Assembly: GCA_011634665.1 (NCBI GenBank)
Contig: WAEK01000009.1
Span: 1,789,501-1,853,500 of the forward strand
Source: Mortierella sp. BCC40632
Lineage: Eukaryota > Mortierellomycota > Mortierellomycetes > Mortierellales > Mortierellaceae
Direction of reading: 5' to 3'
DNA: 64,000 bases
Shown: one piece after another, positions 1 to 11,791 of the stretch
Layout of the letters: every line of letters begins with the position of its first letter
Position numbering within the stretch: position 1 is the stretch's first letter
Translations under genes and position numbers: made by a program
Notes under the pieces: generated by a model
The model's database searches: none
Told to the model about the DNA's origin: nothing
What the model saw: only the letters and a program-made list of their open reading frames with translations

Positions 1-739
1 AGGAAACGTTGAAGCGGTAATCACTAGCAAGCAAGAAAAACGGCCAAGGAGGAAAGAGGACATAGAAAGTTTCGAAGTATACCAGCCGAATATAGCCATA
101 TCTTTTCCCAGAAAAAAAGTGAAGTCAAACTACACCAAGGTTGCGAAGACCTAATTTTAACATGAATATAGAGTAAGAAGAGCCACGCGGGTTTACTTTA
201 ACTCTTTATTGATGGGCCTAAAGGTTCTGGAATGACGTTTCTATCCCTTAAACCGTAAGATTTAATAAGCAAACTTAGAAAAAGAGAAAATAGTTAGTAT
301 TCTATTGAGCACAAATACAGGGTAGGTTTGCACCTGAGGAGGCACGCTGAATCAAGATAAATTGTATCAAGTTCTAGGCTGGGTTCTCAGCGTTCCTCAT
401 GGCTTTGGTGCAAGAATTATGATCACTCCACCTTGGACAGCCAATGGCGAACCACCATTATCACACTTTGGGTGCCATCCACGTACAGTTGTATACTGAG
501 TAATGCATGGGTGCTGCATTGACATCTCCTGCACTATAGCTACTGAACTTATCGTTATGACATTCTGCTTTACAAATGATTGATCGATTGTTCTCCTCCC
601 TGTTGTCGCTACAGAGACAGCATTACTTCAAGGTGCTTTACTAGTCTATCAGACACGCATTAACACCCTTTCCTAGTGACTATCAGGTAACAATATACTA
701 AAATCAGAGCCTTGACAGAAGCACAGTCTCTCCCGAACA
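1..739. other. Left-edge intergenic sequence, no gene seen
   Basis: No reading frame of convincing length or composition and no recognisable RNA gene was found. The sequence is AT-rich and non-repetitive. It lies upstream of the transposase relic and may be old flanking DNA of that element, but no terminal repeats were identified. Confidence 0.5.
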
Positions 740-1320
740 AGATACGTGCCATACGTACGCAATTTAACGAGGTTTATTACACCACCTTATCCCGGACTCG
801 GAACCTCATACAACTTTCATTGCAAAGAGAACTTCTTTATGCAGGGTGAGTCTCACAAGCAGATGGATACTGTAACGGCTGTCAAAGGTACCGCATTCCA
901 CGGGGGCTGGGACCGAATAAGTTTGCATATGTGGCACTTGCTCCATGAAGGTACATGTGGAATAGTGGTGGATTCAAGGTTAAGTGGACATACTAGATAA
1001 GATGGTAACAAGGTACGGAAGGAGCATGTGCGATGTATTCCTATGTTGATGACAGATGAGTACCAGATTAGCAAGGCGTGTGTGCTATACTTCGGTCGAA
1101 CGCAGCTCACTCTGTCTCGTCGTATTGCGAGTGGTGCAGCCAAGACAGTGAAGTGGAATGTGTTAACACAGGCTGTTAGGTGTTTTGGGTCAGACACATG
1201 ATCGAGGGGCGAGACAGCGGTGCAGCAAGGGCAAATATGATATTGTCCACTTCGCCTGATTTTGACCTCAGTTTGCTCATCCGAGGATTTACAACCACCT
1301 TCACAGTAACCCCATTCAAC
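740..1320 (+). pseudogene. Decayed Fanzor/TnpB-like transposase C-terminal relic
   Basis: Two forward frames together recall the end of a TnpB/Fanzor RNA-guided nuclease. From about 1012 a frame reads through CIPMLMTDEYQISKACVLYF, resembling the family's V-x-E-x-x-TSK-x-C-x-x-C zinc-ribbon entry. It stops at 1199-1201. In another frame from 1198 comes GRDSGAARANMIL, resembling the RuvC-III motif RD-x-NAA-x-NI. An upstream frame (746-1000) holds an ISLH segment, like the SLH stretch often seen before this region. The second zinc-ribbon Cys is replaced (CVLY), the frames are broken by a stop and a shift, and no N-terminal half is visible, so it cannot be active. The family call rests on motif resemblance alone. 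Confidence 0.42.
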
Positions 1321-1691
1321 AGATAGTGCGCTTTCTGCTATAAAAAGAACGAAAAAAAAAAAAAAAAAAAAAAAACATGTGGCATAGACAATAACCGGCG
1401 AGCCTTTGTTGTTCGACAGTCAGAGACCACCCTCGTTTTCAAGGAACATTTCTCAGTTCGAACACCACCAATCTTGAGCTGGAACCAGATTGCTTTTGAT
1501 ATCAATGAGGATACAAGCACCTGATAGAGTTGGACAATGGTAAGCACAATAACGCCCTCAAGCTGCTTGGCTCCTACCCTGTCTACTCTCTTCTATTATT
1601 ATTTTTTATTTTATTTTATTTTGCCTACACGTATTTGGGTAGATCTATTGAATATCAGTTATGATTACGGTGAATGCTATGAATCTGGATA
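1321..1691. other. Intergenic spacer with A homopolymer
   Basis: Non-coding spacer between the transposase relic and the 3' end of the ACBP-domain gene. It holds an A-tract near 1350-1374 and a TATTTTATTT-type AT-rich stretch near 1595-1622. Nothing else recognisable. Confidence 0.5.
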
Positions 1692-4614
1692 CTACCAGTA
1701 CCCATTCCTACGTCCAGCTTGGTAGACATATCTCCTGTTCTTCTCTCCACGTCGCACCAAGTCAGCAGCCCATCTGATCAGTGCCCTCCAACCAGCCTCG
1801 CCCTCTTTCCTTCCCTGGCCAATATAAGCTAGGATAGCAAAGGCAATAGGCGATTTGCGCTTGTAAAGGACAGCAAATACGAGCAGTAATAGTAATGCGT
1901 TAATCAGCCCCTGTCGTAGAACAAGCTTGATAATCCCTCGTGCAGAGCGTCTTTCTAGAGCTTGTGTCTGAGACTTGATCTTTAGTGACTCCTGTAAGAG
2001 ATCCAGTCGTTCATGGAGAACAGTAACTTCTGTTTGAAGACGAACAACTTCTGTCTCAAGAGCCTGGGCTGTCGAAGTGTGTGGGCATATGATGGTGACT
2101 GACTGGCTCGACGCGGGGTCCTTTAAAATAATATGGCCAGAATTCAACCCGGTTGCATTTGAGGCCTGCGCTGACCCACTACTCAAGCCGATCGAAGCGG
2201 CACGCGATGAAGCTGCTGCCAAGCTGTTCCGAAGCGCTGAAAACCGAGACACAAGGTTTTGCCGAATTCCTTGAGAGGATGTCGTTAATGGGGAAGTGAC
2301 TGAAGTCTGCATAGAAGATATAGCGGGGCTAACTGAAACATGTTTGTGATCTTCCAAGGGAAGGTGGTCCGGCGGAGGTAACTGTGATTCCTCAATAGAA
2401 GTGGCCGCTGCTTTAGGAGTAGAGGCGTTGGTGTCACTGGTCAAGGTCTTCTCGGTGCTAGCCTTAGATGACTCGTTGATCCATGTCATAGTTTGTTTTT
2501 CCTTTGCCTGAGCAAACAATGCCGCTGGGCATACTCCCCCAGAAGCAGCACTTTTTTTAGAAACAGGACACACCAAGGTATTAGCTTCTGTGGGCTCCTG
2601 TTTCGTAGATGACTTTCCTGTAGTGAGAGAAGGTGATAGTCCTGCAGTTGAAATATGCGAGTTTCCATTCATTACGTTGCTCTCATGATTGCCTCCGTCT
2701 AAAAATTCCTTAGGACCATTCTCTACTCCTGGATTTTCGTGAGCAGGATCTTCTTTAGTGACAGTGGTACTGTAAACGGCATGAACGACATAAGGTTCCG
2801 CAGTTGGTACCTCTTGAACTTCATCCTGACCAAGAAAAGACTTGTGCATTGATGGGACCCTTGACCTACCCATCGGTAAAACGCCGCTCTCTCTATCTGA
2901 AAAAACCGATCCTCCATACCCGGAAGACACAGATCCATTCCTTGGCTTCGTCCGCGAAAATGTCATTGAGGACGCTGTACCATCAACTGAGAGCTGCTCA
3001 TACTCCAAGGCCCCATTGTCATCCTTCTCCTCCTCATCAAACACACCCTCATCGACAAAGTCATTGCCATGTCTAGAAAATCGTCTTGAGGCTCTAAGTA
3101 CCTCTCTATCTTTCACAGCGGTAGTTGGCGATTGTGTCTCTTTGAGTGCATCGATCTCGTGGTCATCTGGGACAGTGTCATCATACTCGACTGACGACTG
3201 GTACACTTCATCCTCATCCTCCTCGTTATCGAGTGACTCGTCATCCGCATCCACACCACTCCTGTCTAGGTCCACTGTGATATAGGGCTTCGGAGCCTTT
3301 GGTTGTGTAGACTGGGTAGCAGGAGCTTTAGATGTCTTACCTCCGTCAGAAGTTGAAATCCTATCCAGGCTGTTGAGGCTGTCATCTGTGACATTGTCCG
3401 TTGTGGTGACTCCTGACCAAGAGTTGGCCTCTATCATTGATAGCTTCGTCTCTGTTGGCTCCGTCTCCGCTGGCTCCATATCCGCTGGATCAGTATCCGT
3501 TAGTGCCTCGTTTGCAAGCTCGTAGACAGATGTAGCTGTAGATCTAAGACCTCCCGTTGCAAAAGAGAGGATTGATTCGCTGACAGATCCTTTTCGAAGT
3601 GGAAGTGGTTGTTGAAGTGTTGCGAATGAGCGCGGCATTGATTGGGATATAAGACTGCTAGTGCTCGTATAAGCTGCTGGAATGACCGAGAGCTCATTAT
3701 CATCGTGAGGATGTTCGAAATCTATATTCGGCGGGTTGCTAGCATCTGTAGGCTCAGTGTTGAGCGTAGTCGGGATAAGGTCTTTGGGTAAAAGTGGCGG
3801 CGTTGGAGGTCTTTGCAAGATTTCATCGGCAATCATATGAAGATCCGGATGGCTTCCAGGTCTTGTGAGAGCCTAAGAAACACGAATAATGACACAACAA
3901 TGAATAAAAAAGAGTATCGACTTCATGCCTGAACTCGGACAAGGTTTTCTATTATGTATGAACGCAGTGGGCACCAGGCTTTGAAATTTTGAGTATTACA
4001 TTGACAACAAGATCAACATAAGCATCGCTTGCTTCTTTTTTGGATCTGCCTTTCATATTTGCCCAAGCTTGCCATTTGCTTCGCGCAGTAATATCAAAAA
4101 TGGTCGGCTTGTGTCCTTTCACATCGCCCTGCGTAGCTTGCTTGTACGCCCCATATAACTGTACCATTAAAAGATACAGATTTTAGTAACGAAAGAAAAG
4201 ATGGAGCAAATCAAGTTCTCTTCCGAAAGTTGCCTTAAAGAAGTCGCACGGCCCCATGTGAAAAATTAAAAGATAGCGAATCCACCCGACTGAGCCGAGC
4301 AGATTTTGGGGTCTGCCCGCTCTCAACTTCCCCGCACGAAGGCGGACCAGCCTTCGAACCGGAATATCTTCACTTACAAGCATGTTCTCCTCAGGAGTGA
4401 ATGAGACTTGGTCCGAACCATGACTGGCGCCTAAGTGTTGGTCATCGACGTTGTATTGATGGCTGGACCTGCTACTGACATTCACAACATGCACAGCCCT
4501 GTCGAATGCTGAGAGACCCGGAAGAGTTGAGGAAAGCACTTGATGTGGAGGCGAAGAAGACGGAGCATTCACCGCATCATGGGCCTTCGGTCGAATGGAA
4601 GTGGGGGTGGCCAT
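1692..4614 (-). CDS. Acyl-CoA-binding protein with C-terminal membrane anchor (ACBD5/Atg37-like)
   Basis: Three exons: 4614-4378, 4158-4000 and 3872-1692 (2577 nt, 858 aa). The N-terminal acyl-CoA-binding domain, about residues 33-130, is split by both introns. It starts FDRAVHVV, continues MLLYGAYKQATQGDV, and ends with TARSKWQAWANMKGRSKKEA, which includes the conserved YKQAT and W-x-AW ligand-pocket elements. Exon 1 ends at ACATGCTT|GTAAGTG, and exon 2 starts after TACAG. A long disordered Ser/Thr/acidic middle follows. Near the C-terminus come a short coiled coil (about 745-780) and one hydrophobic segment, LINALLLLLVFAVLY, then a basic tail. This matches peroxisomal tail-anchored ACBD5/Atg37 proteins, which bind long-chain acyl-CoA and act in peroxisome contacts or pexophagy. 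The middle is much longer than in yeast Atg37. Domain call is firm; location is inferred. Confidence 0.87.
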
Positions 4615-5797
4615 TGTGGTTCAGACTGGCAAATGAATGTTCCAATGTATCTCAGTGGAGGGTCGTTGCTGGAGAAAAGAGTTTACAATCAAGAGCCAGG
4701 AGTCTGCGTCGGGGATTTCGTGAGAGAAAGGAATGAGAAAAGAGAAAGAAAAAAAGAGAAAGAGTAAGAGAGAAAAAGGTGGCGTACAAAGTGTAACAGA
4801 AGAGGAGAGCAACAGGAGGTCACTTAAGACGGACATGGCCTATTGGGCTGAGCTCTATGTCCTTCTGGCTAAGGAAAGGTCATTACCAGCACCAGACACC
4901 AGCGATAGTCTTTTTAAATCGAATCTCGCTAATGATCGCTGCATTTATTCCAAGATCTAAATGCTGCCATCAGTTGTCGGAGATTCCATGTTTCGCCTCG
5001 CGTGGTTGGATGTTGATCATCTAAACCGCTCGAGGACTCGCCACAGGATAGTCAGGCAGCTGCATCCCATCCGCGGTCCTCGGAGCTGAATCCTAACAAG
5101 GCTTATCGATGCCCCCAATCCATGCTGGTTACAATCAACTCAACATACCGAATTAAGGCTCGCCATGCTGGGGCCTAAACTCGACTGCGTGCTTAGAGGA
5201 CCCAGGATTATTCAGCTTTTTTTTTTTTTTTTTTTTGTCATTTAGACCCAATTTACTCTTCTAACAGCAGGGGTGCCATACGGCATCGCTGTCACTAACA
5301 ACAGGAGCAATCATATTTGTCTCGAAGACTCATGAAAAAGATAAGTAAACTATTATAGGAAAGACCACTTTGGCCAGCTTTGGTGGAAACTCAAGGGGCC
5401 GCCTCTAAAGAGCAAAGAACCAAAAAAAAGAACTCCCAAAGAGATGCAGAGTAGTATACTTTCCATTAAACGACGCCTGTTTGTAGGAGTTGTATTTGAG
5501 CTATTATATGAGTTCGTGCCAGTAGGCCAGCTGTTTTACGAAGAAGCGGTCGCGTCCGAATTGTCTACAGCAAGTTTGCTGGATTTTTTTTTTTTTTTTT
5601 TTTAAAACTATGTACTTGCCTACCGAAAGATAATTCCATTTGACAATGATTGGCTTAATTTGAACAGGGAAGTCCTATTTATTTGTCACCCATGCAAGCG
5701 TTGAAAAGCTTGTTTGTCTATACCCCGCCCTCGTGCTGATGTACCAAAGAGGCCATGTTAAGTCAAGCCAGCCCTTGTTGTTCAAGTTTGAAGCCCG
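4615..5797. other. Intergenic: ACBP-gene promoter and ABCG-gene 3' flank
   Basis: The right part follows the stop codon of the ABC transporter and the left part is the upstream region of the ACBP-type gene, both on the minus strand. It holds a purine-rich stretch near 4726-4785 and T-tracts near 5217-5236 and 5585-5603. No coding frame looks real. Confidence 0.55.
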
Positions 5798-8700
5798 CTA
5801 TTTAGTATGGCTCCGTCGAAGTAACCGAACCCTGACAATAAATACTATCCACGCAAAAACTCTGCCAAGAACTATCGCAGCAGCGAATGCAGAAATGCTC
5901 ACTACCGCACTCTGATCTTCAAGACCTATCATTTCGATTATTCCATCAGCTGAATTGAAGAAGCAGATTAAATCCCGCTTTTCAGAATCGGAGCATTTGA
6001 TCTCATTGCCCACCAACTCTGATGTTACGAGACTCCTCACTAAATAGGTCGATATATTTAGCGAATTCAAGATGCGCAAGACCCATGGCAAATGTGGAGT
6101 GATCAATCCTGCTGAAAAGCCAGAGACGAGGATCTATGGGACGATGGTTTATGAGGAAGAGAGAAACCGGTCAGCAATAATAAAGAAGTGCCTCCTAGTA
6201 GGAGATACTAGATCCAAGGCGATCTTTGGCACTTACGATGCTCACGCTCGTTATCAAATCCTTTCCATCAGTAGGTAGTACCACCGAACAAAAAATTGTG
6301 ATGGTTTCTCCAGAAAAAATAGCCCCAAACATCATAAGGTAGAGCACTGCAATGTTGGAAAATGAGGGTCCCAAATGGCACAAAAGGTTGTTGATAATAG
6401 TTAACAGTACTCCCGAAACTATTGTCAATGGGAGCTCATTAATACAGAATGAGGCAAAAAATGCCGAAGGACTATACAGGCCGCCCATAATTTCTCGTAT
6501 TGCATGGTCTCTCTATTTTGTATGATGGTATTCGAAAGGCATGCAAGCGTTTTAGAGCGCGAAGTCAGACATTAAATCATTTTTGTGACACACATATCTT
6601 ACCTGGTGAGGGAATAGGTCGTGGTTCACAAGGACCGCTGCGATGGAGTAAATTGTGAGATGTTGGATCCATCCGAAACGACCAATTGTGCCCGCCATAG
6701 TATTATCTGGACTAGCAAAGAAAATAGAGAGGAGTAGGCACATGACGGTGGGAGTAAAGATGCGGTTGAAGTATTTGTCTTTCATGCGGAATGTGTTTGT
6801 AAAGTTTCTGTGTGTGAGTATCACTGTAGATCGGAAAAGTCCAACCCGTCGATAGTTGGTTTTCTTGAGGGGAACCGATTGTAATTCGTCAACATCACGT
6901 CTTTCCGTATTAAAAGCGCTCAACAAACTCTCTTGATGGAGGGTCGCTAACTTGTCCACCGTGGCGCGAGTAGAAGCTATCAATTCAGGCGTAGTGCAAT
7001 TGATTGACGTTGTATCGATGATAAAGTCTAGAATGGGGTAATATGTAAGTACCACTAAAGTTGGAGCGAAAAAAATGGCTTCAACCACAATTGAGCACCT
7101 GGTTTACCTGGAGGGTTGCACATATTCGGGATGTGATACCCAGAACGCTCAAAGTAAGGAACAGCGTCTTTAGCCCGACCTGAAAAGCCAAGGCGACCTC
7201 CTGACATTAAAAGCAGTACATTATCGAACTCGTTCCAGATATCTTGGCGAGGCTGGTGAATGGCGCATATCACAGTGCGACCATTTAATGCAATTTTTTT
7301 CAGCAGCTTAATTACTGCAAGCGCTAAGTGTTAGACAGGAAAAGAAACGAAGAAAAAAAAAGAAAAAGAAAAAAGAAAAGGTCAGCCTTGGTGTCCCTCA
7401 CTGACGCCATAGTATCAACTCTTGCTTTTGTACTGCAGGCTCAGCCATAGACAACTTCATTGTACCTGTTGTAGAGTCAAGCCCTGTTGTGGGTTCATCC
7501 AGGAATAGGCACGATGGTTCAAGGATTAATTGTAATCCAATCGAGACTCTTCTTCGTTGACCTCCTGAGCAACCACTTTTGTCACTGTCACCAACTAAGA
7601 CGTCCGCACATTCCTGTAGTCCAATGACATCAATGATTTCCTCTACTTTAGCCCATCGCTCGAGCTTTGTTATGGCGACATCCATGCTCAAATCTGCAGC
7701 GAATCTTAGGGTCTCTCGAACTGTAAGATGCGAAAGTAAGAATCCGTCATGCTGACGAACATATCCGCTAACAGAGCTGATACGCTTGACTGATGGATTG
7801 CATGTGCCGTTGAAATAGATGTCACCCGTAACCTTGAAAGTTTCAGGACTTCTCTTGAGTAGAGCGTCTAAAAGTGTTGTCTATTTGGATCAAGGCCATG
7901 TTAATTCGCTATCTGTTTTCAGGGGTTGCTTACTGACCATCGATATCAAACTTGGCTTACCTTTCCAGAGCCACTTCCCCCAAGAATAGCGGTTAGGGTT
8001 GCAGGTTTGATGTCAAAGCTTATGTCTTGCAGAAGGACTTTTCTTGTACGATTCGCCTGAGCGAGACTGTTGATGAGAAAGCGAAACCGCTGAACACTGA
8101 ATCGTCGACCAGGAGCATCTGCATATCTACTGCTATTTGCTTGAACTTCGCATGATATTGAGAGACTTCGAACTTGAATGATTACTGGATCACGGAGTGC
8201 CAGGCCGTGGCTGTACATATCCAGGCGATTTGATGGCACTGCTACATCGGACGTATCCTGATCTCCTGAGAAGCCTTTTTCCACTTCTGAGTCGTTGGTG
8301 AACCTGTCAAATGTCTTGAGCTGACTAGATATCGGTTTCTCTCGTAAAACGACACGGCAGAGCCACTTCTTCACCGTATCCCATTTCACTGCAAAGTCGA
8401 GCAGGCCTCCGAAAATGAAAAATGCCCCACTTCTTTTCGCCGTTGCTGCTGCGCTCTCTGGTAAAATAAAAGCCAACGAAATCAAAGTGGCTATAGTGTA
8501 AACTGAGATATGTAGCAATAAGAAGAACATTGGCCCTGGAAAATAATGGGGGAGAACCTCAAGTTTTCCATAGATAATAGTATTCAACCGAATGGAATCA
8601 ACGTCAAAGCCAAAGTAGGAGACGTCCAAGACTTGATCGGAGAGTAAAAGACTTGCATATGAAGCATACTCAATCCGAGTGTAAGCCAAAAGTGGAACCC

Positions 8701-11292
8701 ATTTGATAATGGGTGGCATCATTCGAGGCATGACAAGATATCCTGATGACAATGCTGATTATTGGTAATAAAAAAAAAAGAGAGTGTGTCAGTTCGAGTG
8801 TAGATCTGGCTCCAGTCTTAGTGACAGAAAGTAGGAATGAAGTGATGCGGAAAATATTTACCATAGAACATTTGGAATGCACAGGCAACTAGAGATGCTT
8901 TTGCGTAGTTGCGAGTCAATGACACACACAACATCCCGTGAACACGTCTATGTATGAAATTACAATTAGTCATTGCGGAGCTGTAGCCGAGAGATAAATC
9001 ATTTCGTTGCCCCAAGTTCAGGCACATAAACTATTAATTACCTGACAATCTGTGCCAAGAGAAAAGTTGCTGCAACCATCACAAATCGACCAATATTAGA
9101 TTGGACCCCACTGAGCCAGTAGACTATTGTGACATGAACTGTTTCAAGATGATAGATCAGAAGAGGATAAGTGAGCTGTTACAATAGGGGTAAATAGAGC
9201 AGTTTAAACTCGGCACAATTAGCATACTTAGTGCTGGCAGGATAGCAGAAGAGGTATGAAGAACCATGCTGCTCATCAGGTAAACTAATGGAGAGTACAA
9301 TCCATCGCGGTATTCTCTGTCAAAAACTACAATATTGCTTGATTCGACGTAGACCGTCAGTAATAAACTGATGGTCGGTTGACCAATGGTTAAAACGAAC
9401 GCAAGACCAACCACCATATGAAAGGATTGTAAATTAAGTGGAAGTCGAAAGTAGATCAATCCGATTAAAAAACCAAAGAGAATAGCTTGAATGACCTCTG
9501 CCCTCATAGCATAACTCCGAACTTGATTCCTCCAACCTCTTCTGATGAGAGAGTTCGTTTTAAAACATAGTTCGGAGATATTTTTGAGAGAGTACATGCA
9601 TTGAGCTGGTTCCACAGGCGTGGGTATTGGTTCTTGAGAGTGGATTTTCAGAGTAGGTATAGATCTGGGTTTCTCATGGATACGGTGGTCTTCGGTAGGC
9701 CTTGGAATCACGCCGCTGTCGACGAAGCTGGGCTGCGGAGACGGAATTTCCCTAGCATGCTCTTCCCATGCTTGAAGTAGTTGGTTGATACGGCTCCTAG
9801 TGGACTGTTCTGAAGTTTCACTTGTATGATCGACCATGGCGAGATCAAGAATGTAGTCGAGTGGATTCATCAGTTGAGGGCAGGGCTCAACTCCAAGAGA
9901 TCCAAACCAGCTTAGCGCATCTTGCAAGGGACCACTGTATATCACCCTGCCATAAGAGAGCAGGACGAGTCGGCTATTCGAGCTCGTGAGAAGATGGTAA
10001 ATCTCGGAGCGAGGCTGGTGGATAGACAAGACCACTGTGCTGTTCGAGGTTTCTGCGTAACTTTTCAATGTCTTGACAAGCTCAAATGCTGCGAATGCAT
10101 CAAGCCCTACCGTCAATAAATAATGGTCCGATAGAAGAGGTTAAACGGAATAATGTTTTTTCTTATAAACCTTGAATAGAAGGAGTACTCACCAGACGTT
10201 ACTTCATCGCAAATAAGAAGTTTAGGATTCGCCAATAGCTGGACCGCCATTGTAACACGTCTTCGCTCGCCACCACTAATGCCACGCATCTCTGAAAGAT
10301 TGAGCTCTGTTGCATTTGGGTTACCCACTCTCACATTTGCGCAGTTTTGTAACCCAAGTCGTAAAATGAGATCTTCAACCATTGATTGTTTTTCACTCTT
10401 ACTTAGAGCAGACGGAAGCCGGAGGTCAGATGCATACATTAGTGTTTCTCTAACACTTTTGTTAGAAGAATTGACAGTCAGTAATGGGTAGCGCAATGAT
10501 TACAAGAACAAGCTGCAAGTTGAATGCTTCATCGGAATATCATACGTAAGATTAGGTAACAGGTAATCCTCTTGCTGCAAGTATCCGATCTGGCTCGTCC
10601 TCCAATACGCCTTTGGCTTTTTTTCGTTCATTCTAATCTTGCCAGAGATGGCAATCTGTGGCGAGGCCATTCTACCTGCAACAGTACCCAAGAGCGTTGT
10701 TTTACCAGAACCTGAACCCCCCATAACCAAACATACTATTACAGTGGTGGAGTTGTATGAGCGACTCTCATTGTGATAAGGCGACAAGATGACTATAAGC
10801 AGTGGACGTACTTTGGCCAGGTGATGCTGTCATGCTCACGCTGCGAAGAATGCTTGTGCAATTTGTTGTGCCTTGAGCTACTGAGGACCCTCCAAACGTG
10901 GATTGAAGATTCCTGTCACTGAATACTTTGCTCCGTAACCATTTAAGTATTTTAACCAGCGGAGCATCCTCAGGAACTAAAGATACTGTCAGGTCATGAA
11001 CATGAAGAGCTATTGAGGAATCTTTAGTGTGTGTTCCATCATTTTGGTCTTCGTGGTCCAGTACACTGAAGTGATCTTTGGGGGTTTCGCTAGTGAGATC
11101 GTTGGGATCATTTAGAATGTTGCAAGAGACATCATTGGAGCTGAGGGGTGTAGTGTGGTGACAAGATGTCATTGTGACAAGTGACAAAAGACTAGAACCT
11201 GGGTTCCAGAGCTTTTTACCAAAATCAAGAAGACGATAAAGAAGGGTGATACTGAAAAAGGTCTGCCAACAGGTTATGTTCCTCCAGAGCAT
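5798..11292 (-). CDS. Full-size ABCG-family ABC transporter, NBD-TMD-NBD-TMD
   Basis: Twelve exons: 11292-10812, 10735-10546, 10455-10193, 10106-9228, 9138-9042, 8947-8862, 8742-7961, 7880-7466, 7314-7108, 7027-6603, 6512-6237 and 6133-5798. They sum to 4437 nt, 1478 aa, in frame throughout. NBD1 has Walker A MGGSGSGKTT (about residue 165), signature ISGGERRRVT, Walker B LLICDE and the H-loop SIHQPRSE. A membrane domain follows in exons 4-7. NBD2 has Walker A ILGGSGSGKTT (split between exons 7 and 8), signature CSGGQRRRVS, Walker B CLFLDEPTTGLD and AIHQPRQD, then the second membrane domain. ABCG proteins export lipids, sterols or drugs across the plasma membrane; the substrate here is unknown. 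Both ATP sites look canonical, unlike the classic PDR subfamily with a degenerate first Walker A. The start is the first ATG before a hydrophilic N-terminus. Confidence 0.9.
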
Positions 11293-11658
11293 GTAAGCTT
11301 GTTAGGCTGTTCTTACTCAAGGGGGCGATCGTTTTTCCGCAGGGGGAGGTGGCCTACTACCTAAGCTGCACCCCAAGCCTCCGTGAATCTATAAATGAGC
11401 GAGGCTCATATGAAAATTTTCGCATAACCTCCTCACAACAGGTTGTGCTTTGAGAAAATGAGAAAAACCTTGGCCAGATTTAAGGGGGCAAAGGGAGTCA
11501 AAGGAGGACAAACAGGGGAGGTCAAAGGAAAGCAAACGGGGGCTAACGGATCCAGGAATTTTTTGGCTTTACTGTTAGTTACTTTCTCGATCGCTAGATC
11601 GCACCCTCCTTTTTCAACTCCTTATAAATCTTGGCTTTGAAAATAACTAGTAGTACAG
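11293..11658. other. Short spacer between ABCG 5' end and exportin-2 3' end
   Basis: 366 bases. They must contain the ABCG promoter and the exportin-2 terminator region. A purine-rich stretch with repeated GGxCAAA-like units lies at about 11480-11545. No motif could be assigned with confidence. Confidence 0.5.
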
Positions 11659-11760
11659 CTAAAGGGAAACACCAGCCACAGCGAGGTAGCTTGCAAGATG
11701 AGCCTGTGTCTCTGGCTGCAATTGCACTTGACCATGTTGAAGCTACCGCGAATAGGATGG

Positions 11761-11791
<31 letters not shown>

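Noticed and set aside
1692..3836. 714-aa frame as a complete gene starting at MIADEILQ
   Set aside because: Two upstream exons encoding an acyl-CoA-binding domain join in frame through good splice sites, so this is only the last exon.
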